DNA of 64,000 bases, taken from NCBI RefSeq assembly GCF_022023855.1, contig NZ_CP059449.1:1598501-1662500 (forward strand), written 5' to 3'. A program made the position numbers and the translations under genes. Below, piece after piece: positions 1 to 8,211 of this stretch. The stretch's first letter is position 1. The number at the start of each line of letters is the position of its first letter. The notes under the pieces were generated by a model. The model had not been told where the DNA came from. It saw only the letters and a list, made by a program, of their open reading frames with translations, and did no database searches. The stretch is from Azospirillum brasilense (lineage in GTDB: Bacteria > Pseudomonadota > Alphaproteobacteria > Azospirillales > Azospirillaceae).

Positions 1-1017
1 CGGGTCTGGGCGGCAGGCGAGCCGTCCGACCGCACCGCCCTGCTGGCCTTCCTGCTGGAATGGATCGAAGGGCGGCTGGACGGGGCGAAGCTGCTGGCCG
101 CCGGCCACCGCGTCGTGCATGGCGGCACCCGCCACGCCGCCCCGGTGCTGCTGACCCCGGCGGTGATGGAGGAGCTGGAAAGCTTCATCCCGCTGGCGCC
201 GCTGCACCAGCCGCACAACCTCGCCGCCATCCGCGCGCTGGCCGAGGCCCATCCGGAACTGCCGCAGGTCGCCTGTTTCGACACCGCCTTCCACCGCGGC
301 CAGCCCTGGCAGTCGCAGATGTTCGCCATCCCGCGGGAGCTGACCGACGAGGGCGTGCGCCGTTACGGCTTCCACGGCCTGTCCTACGAGTACATCGCCC
401 GCCGCCTGCCGGAGCTGGCGCCCGAACTGGCGGACGGTCGCGTGGTTGTCGCCCATCTGGGCAGCGGCGCCAGCATGTGCGCCATCCACGCCGGGCGCAG
501 CGTGGACAGCACCATGGGCTTCACGGCGCTGGACGGGCTGCCCATGGGCACCCGCTGCGGCAACATCGATCCCGGCGTGCTGATCTACCTGATGCGCCAG
601 AAGGGCATGGGCGCCGACGCCATCGAGAAGCTGCTCTACAACAAGTCGGGCCTGCTCGGCGTGTCGGGCCTGTCCAACGACATGCGTGCCCTGCTGGACA
701 GCGCGGACCCGCAAGCCGAGGAGGCGGTGGAGCTGTTCTGCTTCCGCATCGCCAAGGAGACGGGCGCGCTCGCCGCGTCGATGGGCGGCATCGATGCGCT
801 GGTCTTCACCGCCGGCATCGGCGAGCGCTCGGCCCCGGTGCGGGCGCGGGTGGGCGACAAGCTGGCCTGGCTCGGCGCGGTCCTCGACCCGGCGGCGAAC
901 GAGGCCAACGGCCCGCTGATCTCCGCCCCGAACAGTCGCATCCCCGTCTACGTCATCCCGACCGACGAGGAGCAGATGATCGCCCTGCACAGCCGCAAGG
1001 CGCTGGAATCCGTCTGA
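1..1017 (+). CDS. ackA: Acetate kinase, 3' part (5' end outside window)
   Basis: Converts acetate + ATP to acetyl phosphate + ADP in the cytoplasm (ASKHA fold); usually works with phosphotransacetylase. The frame is open from base 1 with no start, so about the first 60 of the usual ~400 residues lie upstream; 338 residues are visible. Recognisable family motifs are HRVVHGG, the catalytic-Asp segment CFDTAFH, RRYGFHGLSYEY, VVAHLGSGAS, the nucleotide-site GMGT-like segment (here GLPMGTRCGNIDPG), TAGIGERS and a C-terminal IPTDEEQMIA. Ends in TGA and is followed 43 bp later by a strong hairpin terminator, so it is the last gene of its transcript. Butyrate kinase and propionate kinase are relatives, but motif spacing fits acetate kinase best. 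Confidence 0.95.
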   Translation, partial: RVWAAGEPSDRTALLAFLLEWIEGRLDGAKLLAAGHRVVHGGTRHAAPVLLTPAVMEELESFIPLAPLHQPHNLAAIRALAEAHPELPQVACFDTAFHRGQPWQSQMFAIPRELTDEGVRRYGFHGLSYEYIARRLPELAPELADGRVVVAHLGSGASMCAIHAGRSVDSTMGFTALDGLPMGTRCGNIDPGVLIYLMRQKGMGADAIEKLLYNKSGLLGVSGLSNDMRALLDSADPQAEEAVELFCFRIAKETGALAASMGGIDALVFTAGIGERSAPVRARVGDKLAWLGAVLDPAANEANGPLISAPNSRIPVYVIPTDEEQMIALHSRKALESV

Positions 1018-1059
1018 CCGGCGGTCCGTTCGGTGCCGCCGCATGAAGGCTGAATGAAG

Positions 1060-1089
1060 AAGGCCCGCCGTCGCGAGACGGCGGGCCTT
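1060..1089 (+). terminator. Rho-independent terminator of ackA
   Basis: Perfect 13-bp stem (arms 1060-1072 and 1077-1089) with a GCGA tetraloop, followed by CCTTTT. It lies between the end of ackA and the end of the convergent PilZ-like gene, so it may serve both directions. Confidence 0.85.
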
Positions 1090-1116
1090 CCTTTTGCGGG
1101 GGAGAGCGGTCGGCGT

Positions 1117-1473
1117 TTACAGACCTTTCCAGAGCTTCAGATACTCGATCAACTTGCGCGTGTGGAGCGGCGGCGGCTGGTGGAAGCGGGCAACCAGACC
1201 GGCCTGCTCGTCCATCTTCACGACGACGCCCCGGCAGGCGAAATCCGAATGTTCCTCGCCGAGCCGGAAGAGGATGCGGAAGTCGAACTGCTGCTTGGCG
1301 ATCAAGTCCCCGTCATAGGGGCGGATGCGGAAAGACCCGAGGACGAATTCCTCCGGCACATATTCGTGGCTGTCGATCCGGATGGTCGGGGGATCGGTGG
1401 GGCGTTCCTTGGCGTTGGACGCGGAAGCCGCGGTGGATTTGCCTCGTCCGCTCAATTTCGACAACCACGACAT
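1117..1473 (-). CDS. PilZ-like domain protein lacking the RxxxR c-di-GMP motif
   Basis: 118-aa soluble protein. The core from about residue 30 (RIDSHEYVPEEFVLGSFRI through ARFHQPPP) has the strand pattern of a PilZ beta barrel, and EEFVLGSFRI sits where PilZ proteins carry D/NxSxxG. The upstream arginine pair (RxxxR) that grips c-di-GMP is not apparent, so if it is a PilZ it belongs to the degenerate, non-binding class. ATG start at 1473. Lone minus-strand gene, divergent from the CBS-pair gene and convergent with ackA. The PilZ assignment rests on pattern recognition only; calling it hypothetical would also be fair. Confidence 0.6.
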   Translation of the reverse strand: MSWLSKLSGRGKSTAASASNAKERPTDPPTIRIDSHEYVPEEFVLGSFRIRPYDGDLIAKQQFDFRILFRLGEEHSDFACRGVVVKMDEQAGLVARFHQPPPLHTRKLIEYLKLWKGL

Positions 1474-1909
1474 GGCGGCCCAGGCCCTTTCCAGAGGACA
1501 TCGTGACAGAACTGCAATTGTCCGGAGTTTCGGACCTATTTCCTTTAATAATGGTTAAGCTTGATCCGCCAGCGAAAATGGTCTGATTTTCCGTGCCAGA
1601 ACCACCACCGTCAGGCAATGGTGAGTGGTTTTGTCGCATGTTGCGCCGACATGGCAACCATGACGTTGTTTTGCGGTGGCTTTGCTCGTTAAGTGATGAG
1701 AAAGTGATTACCTTTTCAACACTTGATAAATAGGTCTGTGGACAGATTCCGCTCGTTTCGGCATTTCGCAGATGCGGTATTCTTTTCGCGTTCGCAAATG
1801 AACAACAAAAGGAGGCGCGCGCCGACGACGAGGCGCGGGCGCGGCGGTCAGACCAATCAAAACAGCCGCCGTGGTCTTCCAAAACATCCGCACTTGGAGG
1901 AGGAAAGCC
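1474..1909. other. Divergent intergenic region (436 bp)
   Basis: Holds the promoters of the PilZ-like gene (leftwards) and the CBS gene (rightwards). The stretch 1540-1760 is clearly more A+T-rich than its surroundings and includes two AAGTGAT copies near 1691 and 1702. No convincing -35/-10 pair or coding frame could be assigned. A good Shine-Dalgarno (GGAGGAGG, 1896-1903) sits at its right edge. Confidence 0.5.
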
Positions 1910-2350
1910 ATGATGCATCGCAACATCGGAGATCTTTTGAACCGCCGCCGCGTGATCAGCCTTCCGGCGGGGGCGTCGGTGCGGGATGCCGCGCGGCAGA
2001 TGAAGGCCGCCCATGTGGCGTCCGTCGTGGTCACCGCCTCCATCGACGAACAGATCGAAGGCATCTTCACCGAGCGTGACCTGACCGACCGCGTGGTAGC
2101 CGACGGGCTGGATCCGGATCAGACCCGGCTGTCGGAGGTGATGACCCCGTGCCCGGTCACCGCGGCCCACGACATCACGGTGGGCGAGGCGTTGCGCCGG
2201 ATGGCCGACCATGGCCTGCGGCATCTGCCCGTCGTCCGCGACGGCCGTGTCGTCGGCGTCGTGTCCATGCGCGACTTCATGGGCGAGGAGCTGATGCTGA
2301 TCGAGCATGAGCGGGAGATGATGGACAGCCTGACCGAAGTCATGATGTGA
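1910..2350 (+). CDS. CBS-domain-pair protein
   Basis: 146-aa protein made almost entirely of two CBS motifs (about residues 8-62 and 75-130), a Bateman module that binds adenine nucleotides and reports energy state. Evidence: the VSLPAGASVRDAARQM-type opening, ASVVVT...EGIFTERDLTDRV, VMTPCPVTAAHDITVGEAL and HLPVVRDGRVVGVVSMRDF. No catalytic domain is attached. The start at 1910 is chosen because GGAGGAGG lies 6 bp upstream; an ATG directly following (1913) is an alternative, and a GTG at 1871 is less likely. Stand-alone CBS pairs usually regulate a partner that the neighbourhood does not reveal. Confidence 0.9.
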   Translation: MMHRNIGDLLNRRRVISLPAGASVRDAARQMKAAHVASVVVTASIDEQIEGIFTERDLTDRVVADGLDPDQTRLSEVMTPCPVTAAHDITVGEALRRMADHGLRHLPVVRDGRVVGVVSMRDFMGEELMLIEHEREMMDSLTEVMM

Positions 2351-2356
2351 CCGCGC

Positions 2357-2398
2357 CCGAAGCCTCCCACCCACTCCGGGCAGCGCGGGAGGCTTCGG
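2357..2398. terminator. Bidirectional terminator hairpin
   Basis: Perfect 12-bp inverted repeat (CCGAAGCCTCCC, 2357-2368, and its complement, 2387-2398) with an 18-nt loop, between the convergent CBS gene and the coiled-coil gene. No clear U-tract on either side. Confidence 0.65.
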
Positions 2399-2410
2399 CG
2401 GTCGCGCTTC

Positions 2411-3685
2411 TTACCCCAGCTTCTTGAGAGCGGTCTCGACCTTGTCGATCTTGGTCTCGGCCTTGGTCAGGGCGGCGTGCGATTCCTTCAGCCCGTCCAG
2501 GGACACCTTCGCCTCGGCGAGCAGCGGGCCGAAGTCGGGGTCCTTGTCGGAAACCATGGCCGGGAAGGACTTGCGGGTGCCGGTGATCTCGTTGGCGGCG
2601 GCGAGGATCTCCTTCTTCGCCTGGGCGGCCTGCTGGCGCACCTGGGTGATGTAGAAGGTCGCCGTCTTGATCGAGGCCGCCCGCTTGTCGTCCTCCGCCT
2701 CGTCGGCGACCATCTGCTCCTGCTGCGCGCGGTCGGCCTGCCCGCCGACGTCGCGGGCGACGGTGTCGTAGAAGGCGTCGGCGTCCTGCGCCCGCTTGGC
2801 CAGCTTGCGGCAGCTCGACAGGTAGGTGGCGCGCAGGTCCAGGGCGCCCTTCAGCGCCTGTGCGGCCTCCTTGACGATGCCGGCGGCCTCGCTGGCGGCC
2901 TGGGCGGCGTCATCCTTCATCTGGTCGAGCTTCATGACGATTCCGTCCGCCCGGTCGAAGGCCCCCTGGGCCGGGTCGCGCCCGCCATACTGCTTGGGGT
3001 CGAGCTTCATCTTGGCGACGGCGGCCTTGCCCTGGGAGAACAGCTTGGCAGCCTGGACGGCGGTCGCGGCGATCTTCTTCGCCTGGGCGTCCACCGCCTT
3101 GGCAGCGGTCTGGACCGCGGCGGCCTGGGCCTTCGCCTCCTTGGCGTTGCCCGCCCCCTGCGCCTCCAGCACGTTGCGCAGCGCGAGGTCGGCGTTGGCG
3201 GCGGCCTGATCGAGCAGCTTGACGTCGGCGTTGGCGGTCTTCAGCAGCCCGTCGATCTGCACCGCGACCTTGTCGGCGATGGCGCGGGCAGCCTTGCCCT
3301 GCTCCTCGGCCTCCTTGGCCTTTTCCGCTTCGGCGTCCTCGCGCATCTCGGCGATACGCTCGTTGACGGCCACGCCGGCGCGGCGCCCGATGTCGTCCAG
3401 CGACTGCCCGAGCTTCTTCAGCTCTGCGGCGATGGTCGCGACGCCTTCGGCCTTGGCCGACTTCTCCAGCGTCGTCTGATAGGCGGTGGCGCTCTTCACA
3501 TAGTCGAGCAGCGCCTTCTCCAGCGCCTTGGCGTCACTCTTGCCAAGCGCGCTGTCGAGCGCCTTGGTCACGTCCTCCAGCCCGGACTTGTGGAAGACGC
3601 CCATGAACTTGGCGCTCGGCTTCTTCTTGCCGGTGGCGGTTTCAAAAGCCGTCTTGGCGGATTTCCAGTCGTTCGCGAATCCCAT
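2411..3685 (-). CDS. Uncharacterised alanine/lysine-rich coiled-coil protein
   Basis: 424-aa protein of no family I recognise. It is almost wholly alpha-helical and rich in Ala, Lys, Asp and Glu, with long heptad-like stretches (about residues 90-270 and 290-400). No signal peptide, membrane segment or catalytic motif is visible. The N-terminus (MGFANDWKSAKTAFETATGKK) looks like a small globular start. The ATG at 3685 is preferred over an upstream frame extension to 3742 because GGGGAGGA precedes it at proper spacing. It is divergent from the DUF3095 gene with 178 bp between them, so the two may share control. A structural, scaffold or phasin-like role is conceivable, but nothing in the sequence settles it. 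Confidence 0.75.
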   Translation of the reverse strand: MGFANDWKSAKTAFETATGKKKPSAKFMGVFHKSGLEDVTKALDSALGKSDAKALEKALLDYVKSATAYQTTLEKSAKAEGVATIAAELKKLGQSLDDIGRRAGVAVNERIAEMREDAEAEKAKEAEEQGKAARAIADKVAVQIDGLLKTANADVKLLDQAAANADLALRNVLEAQGAGNAKEAKAQAAAVQTAAKAVDAQAKKIAATAVQAAKLFSQGKAAVAKMKLDPKQYGGRDPAQGAFDRADGIVMKLDQMKDDAAQAASEAAGIVKEAAQALKGALDLRATYLSSCRKLAKRAQDADAFYDTVARDVGGQADRAQQEQMVADEAEDDKRAASIKTATFYITQVRQQAAQAKKEILAAANEITGTRKSFPAMVSDKDPDFGPLLAEAKVSLDGLKESHAALTKAETKIDKVETALKKLG

Positions 3686-3863
3686 GGCGTTCCTCCCCGG
3701 ATTGGACGGCGGCACGATGGAACGGACGGCTTGGAGCGACAATCCGGGATGGGTCCATTGCGGATGGGTTCGGGGAACGGTTCACGGGGGTGATTCACAG
3801 GGCGCGGGCCGGGGCGTAGACTGCAGCGGCCCATCCCCGGAACCTCCTGGCGCGAGGAAGGCG

Positions 3864-5021
3864 ATGTTTCTGCCGTCCATCCACGATTTCACCGCCGAAG
3901 CCGCCGATCCCGCCCATTACGCGGCGTTGGACGGCGACTGGTCGCTGGCCGTCGCCGACGTGGTGGCGAGCACCCGTCTGGCCGCGGAGGGGCGGCACCG
4001 CGATGTGAATTTCGTGGCCGCCGCGGTGGTCGCCGTCCTGTCGGAGGCGGTGCGGGAGCCGGAACAGGCCCCCGCCTGCCAGTTCGGTGGGGATGGCGCC
4101 ATCGCCGCGGTTCCGCCGGGCCGCCGCGCGGCGGCGGAGCAGGCGCTGGCGGCGCTCGCCCATTGGGCGGCGACGGAGATGGACGTGCCTCTGCGCGTCG
4201 GCCTCGTGCCGGTGCAGGCGCTTCTCGACGAGGGGCTGGAGGTCTTGGTCGCCCTGCAGGATTTCGGCAATGGTGACGCCTTCGGCCTGTTCCTCGGGCG
4301 CGGGGTCACGGCGGCGGACGCCTGGGTGAAGGCCGATCCGCGCTGGCGGCTGGAGCCGCGGCCCGGCCCGCTGACCGGGCTGGAGGGTGTGTCCTGCCGC
4401 TGGAACCCGGTGGACAGCGGACGCGGGGTGATCCTGTGCGTGATCGTCGATCCGTTGCCCGGTGGCGGTCCGGGGCTGTCGATTCTGGCCCGGGTCCAGG
4501 CCGACATCGAGCGGATCGTGCCGACCGCCACGGCGGCGCCGCTCGGCATGGGGGAACGGCTGGCGGTGCGCTGGCCGCCCTCCTGGCGGTCGCTGTGGCT
4601 GGAGGCGCGGACGCGCCCGCGCGGGCGGCGGCTGGCCTGTGTCCTGTCCCTTCTCGGGAAATCCGCCCTGCTCGCCGCGATGCTGGGGGGCGGCTGGCGG
4701 CTGGCCGGCTTCGATCCGGACCGCTACCGCCGAGGCATGGCCGAACGGTCGGACTTCCGCAAGTCGGCGGGCGGGCCGCGCCTCGTCCTGGACGTGACGG
4801 AGGCGGAGGCCAGCGCCATCGAGGCCATGCTGGCCGGCCACGCGGCGGCCGGACGCATCCGCTACGGCACGGCGCGGGCGATGGCCTCCACGGTGACCTG
4901 CCTGGTTGGCGACCTCGCCGCCGACCGGCACGTCCATTTCGTGGATGGGGCGGACCTCGGCTTCTGGCGCGCCTCGGTGATGCTGAAGGGCATGGCGGAG
5001 CGGGAGCCGTCCGCTCAGTAG
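3864..5021 (+). CDS. DUF3095-family protein, class III nucleotide-cyclase-like
   Basis: 385-aa soluble protein matching the DUF3095 pattern. The N-terminal third resembles a class III adenylate/guanylate cyclase core: an ADVVAST segment with Asp32 and a FGGDGAIA segment with Asp77, the places where cyclases carry their two metal-binding aspartates. The remainder has the DUF3095-specific hallmarks (FRKSAGGPRLVLDV and a late HFVDGADLGFW). ATG at 3864 has GAGGAAG 3-9 bp upstream. The stop overlaps the tail of the convergent yccF-like gene by 7 bp. Activity as a cyclase is inference; the purine-recognition residues cannot be judged by eye. Confidence 0.8.
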   Translation: MFLPSIHDFTAEAADPAHYAALDGDWSLAVADVVASTRLAAEGRHRDVNFVAAAVVAVLSEAVREPEQAPACQFGGDGAIAAVPPGRRAAAEQALAALAHWAATEMDVPLRVGLVPVQALLDEGLEVLVALQDFGNGDAFGLFLGRGVTAADAWVKADPRWRLEPRPGPLTGLEGVSCRWNPVDSGRGVILCVIVDPLPGGGPGLSILARVQADIERIVPTATAAPLGMGERLAVRWPPSWRSLWLEARTRPRGRRLACVLSLLGKSALLAAMLGGGWRLAGFDPDRYRRGMAERSDFRKSAGGPRLVLDVTEAEASAIEAMLAGHAAAGRIRYGTARAMASTVTCLVGDLAADRHVHFVDGADLGFWRASVMLKGMAEREPSAQ

Positions 5022-5464
5022 GCCCCGCGGCCGAGCAGGCGGCGGCGGGATTCCGCCTCGTCCACCGTCACGATCTCGGTGCCGACCGGCCACAGGGCCA
5101 GCAGGGCGAGTTTCAGGTGCGCCCAGGCGAAGGGCAGGCCGATGATGGTGATGGCGAGGCCGACCGCGGCCACCAAGTGGCCGAGCGCCAGCCACCAGCC
5201 GGCCAGCACGAACCACAGGATGTTGCCCAGCGTGCCGAGCAGGCCGGTGCCGATGTCCTCGCGGCCACGGAACTCATCCCGGCGGACGGCGGTTTGTCCA
5301 AAGGGCAACAGGGTGTACCAGGCGATCGTGAAGGCCGATCGCGCCCACGGGATGCCGACGATGGTGAGGACCATCAGAATGGCCGCGAAGAGCCATCCCG
5401 CGGCCATCCAGATGCCGCCGGTCACCACCCACAGGATGTTGAGAAGAAGGCTGAGGAAGGGCAT
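5015..5464 (-). CDS. YccF-domain inner-membrane protein
   Basis: 149-aa integral membrane protein with two copies of the YccF motif. Each has a hydrophobic segment beginning LLNILWVVTGG or LGNILWFVLAG, followed by a second segment with TIVGIPWARSAF or TIIGLPFAWAHLK, then a polar stretch (LLPFGQTAVRR; LWPVGTEIVTVDE). This gives about four membrane helices. The family function is unknown. ATG at 5464 chosen for the AAGGAG 8 bp upstream. Tail-to-tail overlap of 7 bp with the DUF3095 gene. Confidence 0.88.
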   Translation of the reverse strand: MPFLSLLLNILWVVTGGIWMAAGWLFAAILMVLTIVGIPWARSAFTIAWYTLLPFGQTAVRRDEFRGREDIGTGLLGTLGNILWFVLAGWWLALGHLVAAVGLAITIIGLPFAWAHLKLALLALWPVGTEIVTVDEAESRRRLLGRGAY

Positions 5465-5696
5465 CGGGTGTTTCTCCTTTTGCCCGCACATGTGGGGATG
5501 GCGGGCGGCTTCGCCCAGAGGAGGGATCGGCGAAAGTGGCGCATCGAAAGATTCATCCCCTCCCGGCTTCCGGCGGCTTGAATGCCCTCCGGAAAGGCCA
5601 CAGATCGAAAGAGGGACCTTTGAGCAAAAAGCGGTTCCGCAGGGAACCGGGGTCCGCGCCGCACGCCATCCAGGGTATCACCGGATCGGAGGCCGC

Positions 5697-6257
5697 ATGA
5701 ACGAGGTCCAGAACCACGAAGAGTCCACCGACGCCGCCGTCATGGGCGACGACGCCGAAAGCATGGCACCGGTGGTCACCGCCATCCTTGGCACCGCCAT
5801 CGCGGCGGCGGCCAAGCGCGCCGGCACCGCCGACGTCGCCCACGGGGTGATCGCGGGGTTGCGTCTGCTGCGCTCCGCCGCGGAGTCGGAGGCCGGCTAC
5901 ACCATGGGGGCGGCGATCGACACCGCCATCCGCACCCGCCTGCTGGTGGAGAACCTGTCGGCCCTGCGCACCACCGGGTCCGCCCCGGTCCCGGTGCCGT
6001 TGCCCGAGCCGGGACCTGGGGTGGCCATCGCGTCGGCCATCTTCGTCAGCGCCGCGGAATCATGCCTGACCGTCAACGCCCACGCCGAGGACAACGGGCC
6101 GCTGGAGATGGCCGTCTTCGCCTTCTCCACGCAGTTGATCCAGCAGCTCGGCGGGTCGCCGGACTGGCGGGATCTGATGCGCGAGCTGCACCGCCCGTCC
6201 GAGCCGCGCGACGACCGTCCGGTCGAGGCGCTTCCCGACGGCAACACCATTCATTGA
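5697..6257 (+). CDS. Hypothetical alanine-rich helical protein
   Basis: 186 residues, not recognised. A short acidic N-terminus leads into Ala-rich helices (ILGTAIAAAAKRAGTADVA and following), a Pro-rich linker near residues 98-106 (VPVPLPEPGPG) and a second helical part. No signal peptide or clear membrane anchor. Start ATG at 5697 preceded by CGGATCGGAGG. Codon third positions are strongly G/C, as in its neighbours, which supports real coding. Confidence 0.65.
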   Translation: MNEVQNHEESTDAAVMGDDAESMAPVVTAILGTAIAAAAKRAGTADVAHGVIAGLRLLRSAAESEAGYTMGAAIDTAIRTRLLVENLSALRTTGSAPVPVPLPEPGPGVAIASAIFVSAAESCLTVNAHAEDNGPLEMAVFAFSTQLIQQLGGSPDWRDLMRELHRPSEPRDDRPVEALPDGNTIH

Positions 6258-6293
6258 TGGTGCCGGCTGACTGACGTTTCCGGTCCTTGATAG

Positions 6294-6348
6294 TCCCAAT
6301 TCTTGTGCGGATTTCGCCAATGACGGCGGGACTGCACAACAATTGGGG
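6294..6348. repeat. Imperfect inverted repeat downstream of the 5697-6257 gene
   Basis: Arms CCCAATTCTTGTGC (6295-6308) and GCACAACAATTGGG (6334-6347) pair at 13 of 14 positions around a 25-nt loop, in a locally A+T-rich stretch. It could be a terminator for the upstream gene or an operator for the downstream one. Confidence 0.5.
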
Positions 6349-6501
6349 TAAAAACCTGCGATTTTCGGGACTTGCGGCCACCGTTCGCGCCATTTCGGGC
6401 CTTTTTATGGTACGGGACAAGGCTGCAGACCCTCCATTAGGCTCCCTGTCAATCGGCGGAGACGATCTCCGCGACGTGTTCGGGAATCGGGGAGCGGAGC
6501 C

Positions 6502-7272
6502 TTGACCATACACAGCAGCGCCGGGCGGCCCGCGGGGGCCGCGTTCGGCATCGTGCCGTCGTCGCCCGGTGAGGCGCCGACGTCACGCTGCGGCGCATCG
6601 CGGGAGGTGGCGCCGGGCTGCGTCGTCGCCGGCGATTCCGCCGGACGGCGCATCATCCTGGTCCATGCGGCGTCGAGCGAATCCCGGGCCTGGACCCGCC
6701 TGCTGCGCGCCGTCCCGGCCGGGCAGGAGTGGGTGGCCGTGCCGCGTCCCGATCCGGCGCCAATCAGCGGCGCCTCCCGCCTGCGCGGCGGCGACCCCGG
6801 CGTGCCGGCGGCGGCGCTGCGCCCGCTGCTGACGCTCCGCCGTTCGCGCAAGCCGCTGCTGATCGGTTGCGGCAACGGCGTGCCGGTGGCGCTGCGGGCC
6901 GTGCTGGAATTTCCGGAACTGATCGGCGGCCTTCTGCTGATCGACCCGATGACCGAGGAGACGGCCCGGCCGGGCGTGTTCCGCCGCATCGCCGCCCGCA
7001 TCCTGCCACCGGTCGTCCGCGACAGCGCGGCGGAGCTTCAGGCCATGGCGCCCGCGCTCGACGCGGTCCGTGTGCCGGTCACATTGGTGCAGGGGAAGGA
7101 CGTGCCGGACGGCTTTGCGGGCGCGTCCTTTCTGGAGCAGCGCTTGACCGGTTGCCGCAACCTGACGGTGGTGACCGTTCCCGGTCAGCAGGTTCTGCCC
7201 GCCAAGCACGAAGCACCCATCCGCGGCGCTCTGGCCGCGCTGGTCGCTTCGGTGGAGCGGGGAGGGGCCTGA
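6502..7272 (+). CDS. Alpha/beta-hydrolase-fold protein with degenerate nucleophile elbow
   Basis: 256 residues with the layout of an alpha/beta hydrolase: strand plus oxyanion region (RRIILVHAASSESRAW), a strand-turn-helix nucleophile elbow (LLIGCGNGVPVALRAV), LLLIDPM, a late strand VPVTLVQGKDVPDGF, and a C-terminal VVTVPGQQVL. The elbow reads G-C-G-N-G (residues 122-126), so the nucleophile position of G-x-S-x-G is Gly, and no His is in the usual C-terminal place. It is therefore probably not a serine hydrolase. TTG start at 6502 with GGAG upstream; no ATG fits in frame. About the first 45 residues are low complexity. Convergent with a response regulator. Confidence 0.65.
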   Translation: MTIHSSAGRPAGAAFGIVPSSPGEAPTSRCGASREVAPGCVVAGDSAGRRIILVHAASSESRAWTRLLRAVPAGQEWVAVPRPDPAPISGASRLRGGDPGVPAAALRPLLTLRRSRKPLLIGCGNGVPVALRAVLEFPELIGGLLLIDPMTEETARPGVFRRIAARILPPVVRDSAAELQAMAPALDAVRVPVTLVQGKDVPDGFAGASFLEQRLTGCRNLTVVTVPGQQVLPAKHEAPIRGALAALVASVERGGA

Positions 7273-7301
7273 GCGGAGCAGGCACGGAAAAGGGCGTCCG
7301 G

Positions 7302-8000
7302 TCAGAGACCGTTCGCGGTGATCGCCGCCTGGGTCCGATTGCGCACGCCGAGCTGGCGCAGGATCGCCGTCACATGCACCTTCACCGTGCCTTCGGTCAG
7401 GCCCAGCTCGTGCGCGATCTGCTTGTTGGACTTGCCGTCGCGCAGGCGGTTCAGCACGTCGCGCTGGCGCGGGGTCAGCTGGTCGCCCGCCCCGTCGGCC
7501 AGGGAGCCCAGCGGACCGGCGTCCCCCGCACCGTTGCCGGCGTGCGGCGCGCTGTCGGCCATCCGGTCGCCGCGGATCGCCTGTTCCGGCAGATAGACGC
7601 CGCCGGCCAGCACCAGCTGCAGGGCACCCATCATCACCTTCGCGCTGCTCGACTTCGGGATGAAGCCGGCGGCGCCGTTTTCCAGCGCGGCCAGCAGGTC
7701 CGACCGCTTCTCCGACCCCGACACCACGACCAGAAGCGCCTTGGGAAGCCGCTGGTGGATCTCGCCGAGCAGCGAGAAGCCGTTCCACCCCGGCATGCCG
7801 AGATCCAGGAGGATCAGGTCGAAGGCGATGGCGCCGTCGCACAGGCGGCGGACGTCGTCGAACGTCCCGGCCTCGTGAAACACCATGCTGTCGTCCGACT
7901 GGGCGAGCAGACGCCGCAGCCCGTCCCGGAACAGCAGGTGATCGTCGGCAAGCAGAACGTTCAGGGTCGGCTTTTCCGCGCTGTATTCCATGATGCTCAT
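7302..8000 (-). CDS. LuxR/FixJ-type response regulator (orphan)
   Basis: 232-aa DNA-binding response regulator. The receiver domain spans about residues 10-130, with the acidic pair in LLADDHLLF, phospho-acceptor Asp in LILLDLGMPGWNG, Ser/Thr switch in VVVSGSEKR and conserved Lys in GFIPKSSS. A linker leads to a C-terminal LuxR helix-turn-helix (LTPRQRDVLNRLRDGKSNKQ to VHVTAILRQLGVRNRTQAA). No histidine kinase is adjacent. Start taken at ATG 8000; an ATG at 7991 is an alternative, and neither has a strong ribosome-binding site. A paralogous regulator lies just upstream on the same strand. Confidence 0.92.
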   Translation of the reverse strand: MSIMEYSAEKPTLNVLLADDHLLFRDGLRRLLAQSDDSMVFHEAGTFDDVRRLCDGAIAFDLILLDLGMPGWNGFSLLGEIHQRLPKALLVVVSGSEKRSDLLAALENGAAGFIPKSSSAKVMMGALQLVLAGGVYLPEQAIRGDRMADSAPHAGNGAGDAGPLGSLADGAGDQLTPRQRDVLNRLRDGKSNKQIAHELGLTEGTVKVHVTAILRQLGVRNRTQAAITANGL

Positions 8001-8141
8001 CGTGTCGGGGCTGCGATCCAAACAAATTCGGAGCGTATTGCCGAAATAGCCATCATCATTTCGAGGCGGAAGAGGGCCTTTGGTCCTATGGCGCACCACT
8101 TATGGCGTGTCGTCGCACCCAAAGCGGGTGCTCCGGATGCG

Positions 8142-8177
8142 ACAGCGCCGGCCGCGGGATGGCGCGGCCGGCGCTGT
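8142..8177 (-). terminator. Hairpin terminator after the upstream response regulator
   Basis: Perfect 15-bp stem (ACAGCGCCGGCCGCG at 8142-8156, complement at 8163-8177) with a 6-nt loop, 34 bp past the stop of the 8212-8901 gene. There is no U-run, but stem length and position support termination or mRNA 3'-end protection. Confidence 0.7.
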
Positions 8178-8211
8178 GGATGCCGGGAAGGCAGAACCGC
8201 AAGACGATGGA

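Noticed and set aside
6294-6348. Insertion-sequence terminal repeats
   Set aside because: The arms enclose only 25 nt, with no transposase or target duplication; a terminator or operator is more likely.
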